Assembly (NCBI GenBank): GCA_963682055.1
Contig: OY821751.1
Location: forward strand, 15,684,080 to 15,748,079
DNA from: Primula veris
Lineage: Eukaryota > Streptophyta > Magnoliopsida > Ericales > Primulaceae
Length of the DNA stretch: 64,000 nt
Reading direction: 5' to 3'
Shown: positions 54,813 to 64,000 of the stretch, one piece after another
Numbering within the stretch: the first letter of the stretch is position 1
Layout of the letters: each line of letters opens with the position of its first letter
Position numbers and translations under genes: made by a program
The notes under the pieces: generated by a model
Database searches by the model: none
What the model saw: only the letters and a program-made list of their open reading frames with translations
What the model was told of the DNA's origin: nothing

Positions 54813-57800
54813 CTATTGGTTCTTTTCTTGCAACTTCTTTCTCCTATCTTCATGTTTCTTCAAAGCATTTTCCTTAAGAGCTTGTCTACTCACATATGGT
54901 TTATCACCTCTTTTATAGTTCCATTTTGCCATAGCAGCCTCTAGTGGTGTACAAATACATAACAAAACACAACAAAAATTAACAAAACAATAACAAAAAT
55001 TATCAAAACAATAACAAAAATAGCTAAATTAGGACTGAAAGGTAAATAAAATTTCTTTAGCTGAGAATAACAAAAATTACCTGCATGGAGTGTTTTTTTA
55101 CTTTGCCCACCCTCTTTAATTACTTTGTAAACCGATTCTTGTGTTGGAATCTTTGGTATAGCCACAAATTCTTCTCCACTATCATCAAGTGTTAGCACAA
55201 CTTTAGGTCCTGTTTGTGGTGGGGCTTTTTTGTAAATTCCAGCTATTCGATTGCTCTTTCTCATCTAATTTAATTTTAAATAATTAGTATTAACTATAAA
55301 GTAAAGCTAACATGGAAAATAATTATATATAATGCATACTTGAGGCAATACACCATGTGAATTTGTCATGTTTGAACAGCCTTCAATACTCTTATTTGCC
55401 TTCACTTTGACCTGCATAAACACAAACAAAAATCAAATGATTAAATAATATTAATATCATTAAATATAACAAAAATAAGAATCAAAATAGTTGAACTCAC
55501 TTGATTAGTGGGATGTGACTGTGGTTTTCCTCTCCTCTTTGGAGTTATGTTCCACAAAGCATCAAATGCTTCTTCTCCCACTACTTTGTTGACTGAAGCA
55601 TGCTCTTTTGATACTGCAATCTCCTTCAACATGGAAGAAGGTACTCCCATTGGGTCCTCTCTCATTACTCTCATCCATGTATTATCACTCATTATATTAT
55701 TTTGAACTTCTGGTTCTCCATCTTGCTCAAATCCATCTAATTCATCAGTCTCATCAAAACCATCTCTTCTAAGTGACTCTAATTGTTCCTCAATATCATC
55801 AACTCCATCATTAAACCTCTGCTCTTCATGTACTTCATCATTATCCCTCCTCATTAGCTCTTCTTCATCAGTATTTTCCCTTTGTTTCCTATCATTATTA
55901 TCCATCTGTTCCATTTGTTCTCTATTATTATTAGACATCTGTTCCCTCTCATTTTGCACTGCACTTGTCCCTACTTGACTTCTAATAGGAAAGTCAAAAA
56001 ATTCTTCCCCATTACTGCTTGGTTCATCCACTAGACCTTCACCCCTTGCTGCTTTGGTACATAGGAATCTGGTCTTACCCTCTTATCAGTCATACCACAA
56101 GTTTTTTGGTTGTAACCTTTCTCATGACATATCTTACACTTTTTCTTAATTTCTTTCCTTGACATCTTACTCTTCTTATGCTATTGTTCATCTGCTTTTT
56201 CATCAGGGTCTATCCTTCTTATTTTTTGAGGCTTACCTTTCTTAACTGGTACAAAAGGAGGTATGATAATAGGTGTATCAGTTTCAGGCCATTGGTCTCT
56301 TCCATTCATAGGTTGGAGCAAATTAGAATAAGATCTCATGTACATTTCTTTACTGTAACAGTCATGCACATAGCTCTCACAATCATGTCCTAGATAATGT
56401 ATGACAGTTATAGCATGACACCAATGTATGCCATTTAACTCCCATTTTCTGCAACCACACTCTCTCTTTTTAAGACAGACATTATATTTTTGCCTCAAAT
56501 TTTTAGAAACCTCAAACCCACTATAACCATTGTGTTTAGTCTGCCACCCATTTGATTTTTTTCTAACATTTTCAAGTTTCTTACTTATTTGAGAACATAT
56601 TACACACTCAGTTCTGCTCATTACCATTTTTTTTTGCCACTAAACCCATTAAGTACCTTCTAATTCACTCAAGCATTGATAAAATAGGCATAGCCCTAGC
56701 TCTCTTTATTGCAGCATTGAATGATTCACAGAGGTTATTCAATAAAATATCACACATTGGCTGAGTAGGAAAGTGTGAACTACTCCATTGTTCTACAGGT
56801 TTAGGACTAAACCAGTAAAAAGTAGAAATATTCAACACCCTCATTTCCTCTAAAGCATTCTCAAAATCTGGGTTGGTGCTTGATCTAGCAGGTTTTTACG
56901 CTAAATCTTTCAAAGCTAGGCCCTTGTGTTGTCCCTTAAAGTTATTATACAAATGTCTCACACAAAACCTATGTTCTACACAATGAAAATTTTCTTGCAT
57001 TGCTTTAATTAACCCTTTCTGTTTATCTGAAATTACTATGTATTCTTCTACCCTAGTTACATTAATATCACACCTTAGTAATTTCATAAACCATTTTCAA
57101 GTGGTATAGTTTTCATGATCAACAACTGCATATGCAAAGGGGTACATGCATTTGTTATGATCAATGGCAACAACTGTGAGCAACACACCTTTGTGAGGCC
57201 CTGTTAGATGACACCCATCTAACCTATAACAGGCCTACACCCCTCAATTAAACCCCTATTAAGTGCAATCCAACATATGTATAACCTAGCAAAAATACTC
57301 TATCCCTTTGGACATGTTCTAGGTCTAGCTTTCATTGCACAAGTAGTACCAGGGTTTGATCTTTTTATTTCAGCCATATAGTCACCTAAAAGCAAGTATT
57401 GTTCTGCAGAAGAACCTTCAAGCTTTTGCTTTGCTATTTTTAAAAGTTGTACTGGTACTAACATCACACTCAAAAGCTAAAGCAACACTATCTTTAAACT
57501 CATTAATTTTCCAGGAGCGAGTAATTGCAATTTGATCTAGGAATTGTTCTGCTACGTACCTAGGTTTAGGAGCCCTATTTTTTGAGCTCTTTTACATCTG
57601 TGTTCATCAACAAAAGACTTAATTTGGACTGTTTCTTCATTAGGAAGTTTTGAACAATAAATTCTAAATGGGCAACCCACATCATCACTACAGATCACTA
57701 TCGTTTTTAGCTTACGATTTTTACTTAAGAACAATTTTTACCAGTCTGAATAGCAAGTAATTTTACTGCCTTTCTAAACACATCCCATGTAGCAAATTTC

Positions 57801-58370
57801 ATTCCCAATTCAAATTTAACATTTTTTTTATCAACCATCTCAAAGATAATATCTTTACCCTCACCTTCCTCTTCAGAATCACAGTTACTATTTAACCCAT
57901 CAGATGAGGCATAACCATCATTTAGAACATTTATATCAGTTAGCAAACTTTCAAACAAATTAGCATTATTAGGATTAGGTTTAGACACCTTAGCTTTGCT
58001 TGTACTTGTTTGTGTTTCTTTCTGGTTTTCCCTGCTCACATTCTCATAAAATTCAGTTGGAACATCTTATAAACCCTCAAGACCTATAACTTCTTTATCA
58101 CTATCAACAAAATCTGATAAGTTTACATCACTAACATTTTCATTCTCAGAAATCTCATAATCATCATCACTACCAGAATTGTCATTCTCATCCCCATATA
58201 TTTGTCCCACACAATCAGTAAAAACTTCTACAACTTTATGAGGAGATAAGAACTTAGGAAGTTCTAGAGCATCTTTATCATACTTTATTTCTAAAAGATC
58301 AGTATCAAAAGAGGATCCAACTCTCTTAAATGATAGAAAATTAGTTTGCACAGCGGGAAAAAAACGTGCC
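54813..58370 (-). pseudogene. MULE (MuDR-type) transposase pseudogene
   Basis: Reading leftward: an acidic N-terminal part (58351-57725) with a stop at 58067 and ending in the MuDR N-terminal motif FELGMKFATWDVFRKAV; a FAR1-like segment GCPFRIYCSKLP (57734-57552); the DDE core with RLDGCHLTG near 57200-57235 and YIVISDKQKGLIKAM with HRFCVRHLYNNFKG at 57087-56896; a SWIM zinc finger CGC..GIHWCHA near 56440-56460 (within 56627-56181); a zinc knuckle CKICHEKGYNQKTC near 56085-56130; and an acidic tail (56031-55503). Three C-terminal exons with good splice sites follow (about 55411-55342, 55264-55081 and 54941-54813, ending EKNQ). Many stops and frameshifts lie in the catalytic part. The N-terminus is cut near 58370. 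Confidence 0.85.
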
Positions 58371-58857
58371 CATATTCTTAGGTTTAGTATGTATGTATAT
58401 TATCAATTAAATCATGTTTTACCGTATAGGTTTAGATCATACCGAATAACATAAGGGAACAGATGGCGGATGTGATGGAACAGATTCTCCTCAACTCTTC
58501 TAGCTTATTCCTGAACTAGCACCTTTCTTCTTGAAAGATGGTGGGCTCTTTCTCTCTCTAGGCAATCTCGAAATATAGTTATGAAAAATTTATTCTGCCA
58601 AGAAAAGGGGCATTCTATATGTAGGATAAGTTAGGGACTTGTAGGCTGATTAGGATAGAGCTCCTTAAAAAGATTTTGTGCTATCATATCTCCTTAGAAA
58701 TCGAGATATACACAATCCATTTAAATCGTGATTTATTCCACTAAAGTTCATGACTGATCTCTCTACCATAATCCGAATATCCAATTCGTTCCAATTGTCA
58801 AACATGTTCATTACGGATAGTACGTTTATTAAATAAGAAATTAGTAAGTGATGGTGG
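58371..58857. other. Subtelomeric junction sequence
   Basis: Non-coding, unassigned sequence between the broken MULE and the telomere. It has no satellite and no degenerate telomere repeats; the array starts directly after ..gtgatggtgg. Confidence 0.6.
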
Positions 58858-61800
58858 TTTAGGGTTTAGGGTTTAGGGTTTAGGGTTTAGGGTTTAGGGT
58901 TTAGGGTTTAGGGTTTAGGGTTTAGGGTTTAGGGTTTAGGGTTTAGGGTTTAGGGTTTAGGGTTTAGGGTTTAGGGTTTAGGGTTTAGGGTTTAGGGTTT
59001 AGGGTTTAGGGTTTAGGGTTTAGGGTTTAGGGTTTAGGGTTTAGGGTTTAGGGTTTAGGGTTTAGGGTTTAGGGTTTAGGGTTTAGGGTTTAGGGTTTAG
59101 GGTTTAGGGTTTAGGGTTTAGGGTTTAGGGTTTAGGGTTTAGGGTTTAGGGTTTAGGGTTTAGGGTTTAGGGTTTAGGGTTTAGGGTTTAGGGTTTAGGG
59201 TTTAGGGTTTAGGGTTTAGGGTTTAGGGTTTAGGGTTTAGGGTTTAGGGTTTAGGGTTTAGGGTTTAGGGTTTAGGGTTTAGGGTTTAGGGTTTAGGGTT
59301 TAGGGTTTAGGGTTTAGGGTTTAGGGTTTAGGGTTTAGGGTTTAGGGTTTAGGGTTTAGGGTTTAGGGTTTAGGGTTTAGGGTTTAGGGTTTAGGGTTTA
59401 GGGTTTAGGGTTTAGGGTTTAGGGTTTAGGGTTTAGGGTTTAGGGTTTAGGGTTTAGGGTTTAGGGTTTAGGGTTTAGGGTTTAGGGTTTAGGGTTTAGG
59501 GTTTAGGGTTTAGGGTTTAGGGTTTAGGGTTTAGGGTTTAGGGTTTAGGGTTTAGGGTTTAGGGTTTAGGGTTTAGGGTTTAGGGTTTAGGGTTTAGGGT
59601 TTAGGGTTTAGGGTTTAGGGTTTAGGGTTTAGGGTTTAGGGTTTAGGGTTTAGGGTTTAGGGTTTAGGGTTTAGGGTTTAGGGTTTAGGGTTTAGGGTTT
59701 AGGGTTTAGGGTTTAGGGTTTAGGGTTTAGGGTTTAGGGTTTAGGGTTTAGGGTTTAGGGTTTAGGGTTTAGGGTTTAGGGTTTAGGGTTTAGGGTTTAG
59801 GGTTTAGGGTTTAGGGTTTAGGGTTTAGGGTTTAGGGTTTAGGGTTTAGGGTTTAGGGTTTAGGGTTTAGGGTTTAGGGTTTAGGGTTTAGGGTTTAGGG
59901 TTTAGGGTTTAGGGTTTAGGGTTTAGGGTTTAGGGTTTAGGGTTTAGGGTTTAGGGTTTAGGGTTTAGGGTTTAGGGTTTAGGGTTTAGGGTTTAGGGTT
60001 TAGGGTTTAGGGTTTAGGGTTTAGGGTTTAGGGTTTAGGGTTTAGGGTTTAGGGTTTAGGGTTTAGGGTTTAGGGTTTAGGGTTTAGGGTTTAGGGTTTA
60101 GGGTTTAGGGTTTAGGGTTTAGGGTTTAGGGTTTAGGGTTTAGGGTTTAGGGTTTAGGGTTTAGGGTTTAGGGTTTAGGGTTTAGGGTTTAGGGTTTAGG
60201 GTTTAGGGTTTAGGGTTTAGGGTTTAGGGTTTAGGGTTTAGGGTTTAGGGTTTAGGGTTTAGGGTTTAGGGTTTAGGGTTTAGGGTTTAGGGTTTAGGGT
60301 TTAGGGTTTAGGGTTTAGGGTTTAGGGTTTAGGGTTTAGGGTTTAGGGTTTAGGGTTTAGGGTTTAGGGTTTAGGGTTTAGGGTTTAGGGTTTAGGGTTT
60401 AGGGTTTAGGGTTTAGGGTTTAGGGTTTAGGGTTTAGGGTTTAGGGTTTAGGGTTTAGGGTTTAGGGTTTAGGGTTTAGGGTTTAGGGTTTAGGGTTTAG
60501 GGTTTAGGGTTTAGGGTTTAGGGTTTAGGGTTTAGGGTTTAGGGTTTAGGGTTTAGGGTTTAGGGTTTAGGGTTTAGGGTTTAGGGTTTAGGGTTTAGGG
60601 TTTAGGGTTTAGGGTTTAGGGTTTAGGGTTTAGGGTTTAGGGTTTAGGGTTTAGGGTTTAGGGTTTAGGGTTTAGGGTTTAGGGTTTAGGGTTTAGGGTT
60701 TAGGGTTTAGGGTTTAGGGTTTAGGGTTTAGGGTTTAGGGTTTAGGGTTTAGGGTTTAGGGTTTAGGGTTTAGGGTTTAGGGTTTAGGGTTTAGGGTTTA
60801 GGGTTTAGGGTTTAGGGTTTAGGGTTTAGGGTTTAGGGTTTAGGGTTTAGGGTTTAGGGTTTAGGGTTTAGGGTTTAGGGTTTAGGGTTTAGGGTTTAGG
60901 GTTTAGGGTTTAGGGTTTAGGGTTTAGGGTTTAGGGTTTAGGGTTTAGGGTTTAGGGTTTAGGGTTTAGGGTTTAGGGTTTAGGGTTTAGGGTTTAGGGT
61001 TTAGGGTTTAGGGTTTAGGGTTTAGGGTTTAGGGTTTAGGGTTTAGGGTTTAGGGTTTAGGGTTTAGGGTTTAGGGTTTAGGGTTTAGGGTTTAGGGTTT
61101 AGGGTTTAGGGTTTAGGGTTTAGGGTTTAGGGTTTAGGGTTTAGGGTTTAGGGTTTAGGGTTTAGGGTTTAGGGTTTAGGGTTTAGGGTTTAGGGTTTAG
61201 GGTTTAGGGTTTAGGGTTTAGGGTTTAGGGTTTAGGGTTTAGGGTTTAGGGTTTAGGGTTTAGGGTTTAGGGTTTAGGGTTTAGGGTTTAGGGTTTAGGG
61301 TTTAGGGTTTAGGGTTTAGGGTTTAGGGTTTAGGGTTTAGGGTTTAGGGTTTAGGGTTTAGGGTTTAGGGTTTAGGGTTTAGGGTTTAGGGTTTAGGGTT
61401 TAGGGTTTAGGGTTTAGGGTTTAGGGTTTAGGGTTTAGGGTTTAGGGTTTAGGGTTTAGGGTTTAGGGTTTAGGGTTTAGGGTTTAGGGTTTAGGGTTTA
61501 GGGTTTAGGGTTTAGGGTTTAGGGTTTAGGGTTTAGGGTTTAGGGTTTAGGGTTTAGGGTTTAGGGTTTAGGGTTTAGGGTTTAGGGTTTAGGGTTTAGG
61601 GTTTAGGGTTTAGGGTTTAGGGTTTAGGGTTTAGGGTTTAGGGTTTAGGGTTTAGGGTTTAGGGTTTAGGGTTTAGGGTTTAGGGTTTAGGGTTTAGGGT
61701 TTAGGGTTTAGGGTTTAGGGTTTAGGGTTTAGGGTTTAGGGTTTAGGGTTTAGGGTTTAGGGTTTAGGGTTTAGGGTTTAGGGTTTAGGGTTTAGGGTTT

Positions 61801-64000
61801 AGGGTTTAGGGTTTAGGGTTTAGGGTTTAGGGTTTAGGGTTTAGGGTTTAGGGTTTAGGGTTTAGGGTTTAGGGTTTAGGGTTTAGGGTTTAGGGTTTAG
61901 GGTTTAGGGTTTAGGGTTTAGGGTTTAGGGTTTAGGGTTTAGGGTTTAGGGTTTAGGGTTTAGGGTTTAGGGTTTAGGGTTTAGGGTTTAGGGTTTAGGG
62001 TTTAGGGTTTAGGGTTTAGGGTTTAGGGTTTAGGGTTTAGGGTTTAGGGTTTAGGGTTTAGGGTTTAGGGTTTAGGGTTTAGGGTTTAGGGTTTAGGGTT
62101 TAGGGTTTAGGGTTTAGGGTTTAGGGTTTAGGGTTTAGGGTTTAGGGTTTAGGGTTTAGGGTTTAGGGTTTAGGGTTTAGGGTTTAGGGTTTAGGGTTTA
62201 GGGTTTAGGGTTTAGGGTTTAGGGTTTAGGGTTTAGGGTTTAGGGTTTAGGGTTTAGGGTTTAGGGTTTAGGGTTTAGGGTTTAGGGTTTAGGGTTTAGG
62301 GTTTAGGGTTTAGGGTTTAGGGTTTAGGGTTTAGGGTTTAGGGTTTAGGGTTTAGGGTTTAGGGTTTAGGGTTTAGGGTTTAGGGTTTAGGGTTTAGGGT
62401 TTAGGGTTTAGGGTTTAGGGTTTAGGGTTTAGGGTTTAGGGTTTAGGGTTTAGGGTTTAGGGTTTAGGGTTTAGGGTTTAGGGTTTAGGGTTTAGGGTTT
62501 AGGGTTTAGGGTTTAGGGTTTAGGGTTTAGGGTTTAGGGTTTAGGGTTTAGGGTTTAGGGTTTAGGGTTTAGGGTTTAGGGTTTAGGGTTTAGGGTTTAG
62601 GGTTTAGGGTTTAGGGTTTAGGGTTTAGGGTTTAGGGTTTAGGGTTTAGGGTTTAGGGTTTAGGGTTTAGGGTTTAGGGTTTAGGGTTTAGGGTTTAGGG
62701 TTTAGGGTTTAGGGTTTAGGGTTTAGGGTTTAGGGTTTAGGGTTTAGGGTTTAGGGTTTAGGGTTTAGGGTTTAGGGTTTAGGGTTTAGGGTTTAGGGTT
62801 TAGGGTTTAGGGTTTAGGGTTTAGGGTTTAGGGTTTAGGGTTTAGGGTTTAGGGTTTAGGGTTTAGGGTTTAGGGTTTAGGGTTTAGGGTTTAGGGTTTA
62901 GGGTTTAGGGTTTAGGGTTTAGGGTTTAGGGTTTAGGGTTTAGGGTTTAGGGTTTAGGGTTTAGGGTTTAGGGTTTAGGGTTTAGGGTTTAGGGTTTAGG
63001 GTTTAGGGTTTAGGGTTTAGGGTTTAGGGTTTAGGGTTTAGGGTTTAGGGTTTAGGGTTTAGGGTTTAGGGTTTAGGGTTTAGGGTTTAGGGTTTAGGGT
63101 TTAGGGTTTAGGGTTTAGGGTTTAGGGTTTAGGGTTTAGGGTTTAGGGTTTAGGGTTTAGGGTTTAGGGTTTAGGGTTTAGGGTTTAGGGTTTAGGGTTT
63201 AGGGTTTAGGGTTTAGGGTTTAGGGTTTAGGGTTTAGGGTTTAGGGTTTAGGGTTTAGGGTTTAGGGTTTAGGGTTTAGGGTTTAGGGTTTAGGGTTTAG
63301 GGTTTAGGGTTTAGGGTTTAGGGTTTAGGGTTTAGGGTTTAGGGTTTAGGGTTTAGGGTTTAGGGTTTAGGGTTTAGGGTTTAGGGTTTAGGGTTTAGGG
63401 TTTAGGGTTTAGGGTTTAGGGTTTAGGGTTTAGGGTTTAGGGTTTAGGGTTTAGGGTTTAGGGTTTAGGGTTTAGGGTTTAGGGTTTAGGGTTTAGGGTT
63501 TAGGGTTTAGGGTTTAGGGTTTAGGGTTTAGGGTTTAGGGTTTAGGGTTTAGGGTTTAGGGTTTAGGGTTTAGGGTTTAGGGTTTAGGGTTTAGGGTTTA
63601 GGGTTTAGGGTTTAGGGTTTAGGGTTTAGGGTTTAGGGTTTAGGGTTTAGGGTTTAGGGTTTAGGGTTTAGGGTTTAGGGTTTAGGGTTTAGGGTTTAGG
63701 GTTTAGGGTTTAGGGTTTAGGGTTTAGGGTTTAGGGTTTAGGGTTTAGGGTTTAGGGTTTAGGGTTTAGGGTTTAGGGTTTAGGGTTTAGGGTTTAGGGT
63801 TTAGGGTTTAGGGTTTAGGGTTTAGGGTTTAGGGTTTAGGGTTTAGGGTTTAGGGTTTAGGGTTTAGGGTTTAGGGTTTAGGGTTTAGGGTTTAGGGTTT
63901 AGGGTTTAGGGTTTAGGGTTTAGGGTTTAGGGTTTAGGGTTTAGGGTTTAGGGTTTAGGGTTTAGGGTTTAGGGTTTAGGGTTTAGGGTTTAGGGTTTAG
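58858..64000 (+). repeat. Telomere, (TTTAGGG)n
   Basis: The array has 734 full TTTAGGG units plus five bases, running to the end of the window. The phase at 63961 is exactly 729 units from the start, so there is no net slippage, and no variant unit was seen. Because the G-rich strand reads 5' to 3' rightward, this is the right end of the chromosome. TTTAGGG is the common plant telomere repeat. The true length is at least this. Confidence 0.98.

Larger units (their letters stand above)
53240..58370. mobile_element. MULE-like segment with two convergent dead genes
   Basis: It contains a MuDR-type transposase pseudogene (minus) and a GRF zinc-finger pseudogene (plus), with a minisatellite between them. 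The left edge is placed where Copia gag similarity ends and a low-complexity sequence starts (tgtcctaaattttaccc.., gtaccccgaatcctaaa..). No inverse counterpart was found near 58370, so the right terminal inverted repeat seems lost. Boundaries are therefore approximate. Confidence 0.6.

Noticed and set aside
58858..64000. CRISPR-like regular repeat
   Set aside because: It is a 7-bp head-to-tail array without spacers; it is a plant telomere.

Overview
This window is the right-hand end of a plant chromosome. It finishes in at least 5.1 kb of uninterrupted TTTAGGG repeats, written G-rich toward the end of the window. The genes are AT-rich and split by GT-AG introns, and they encode plant families (a NETWORKED actin-binding protein, a plastid ribosomal protein with a transit peptide, a BTL-type mitochondrial carrier). 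Most of the rest is plant transposable elements (Ty1/Copia, Ty3/Gypsy of the Tat type, MULE, Stowaway and other MITEs). The species cannot be named from the sequence; a eudicot is my guess.

Layout, left to right. 1-398 is the 3' end of a Copia element. 399-5188 is gene-free and carries several MITE-like repeats and a probable tRNA-derived SINE. 5189-8582 (+) is a three-exon NET2-type gene. 9046-13935 is a decayed Copia element with long LTRs. 14921-18938 (-) is a two-exon gene for plastid ribosomal protein L29; its 3.5-kb intron holds decaying partial copies of its own exon 1/intron junction, a MITE and a minisatellite. 19193-20250 is a foldback-like element with repeated arms. 20815-37927 is one rearranged locus on the minus strand: a BTL3-like mitochondrial carrier gene whose first intron received a Copia element (LTRs 25898-26130 and 36845-37068, target duplication ctatt). 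A later, almost perfect 5.85-kb tandem duplication then copied exons 2-4 together with the 5' end of the Copia element. The copy nearer to exon 1 also lost 365 bp, including almost the whole 5' LTR. The result is one complete gene (exon 1 plus exons 2-4 at 27600-30131) and one orphan set of exons 2-4 (21749-24280).

39811 to about 48160 is a 5'-truncated Tat-type Gypsy element: dead pol, a roughly 74-bp tandem repeat, then an antisense multi-segment ORF region. 49718-50245 is a fragment resembling L10-interacting MYB-like proteins. 50700-53230 is a truncated Copia element (LTR, primer site, gag remnant) with a Stowaway MITE in its leader. 53240-58370 is a MULE-like segment with a dead transposase gene (-) and a convergent dead GRF zinc-finger/coiled-coil/membrane gene (+). 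It is cut at its 5' coding end, about 490 bp before the telomere. 58858-64000 is telomere.

Only three genes look functional (NET2-like, L29, BTL3-like). They have no evident joint pathway. What links them is the setting: two of the three carry recent or old tandem duplications of their own exons inside an intron. No rRNA gene, convincing functional tRNA gene or CRISPR array was seen.
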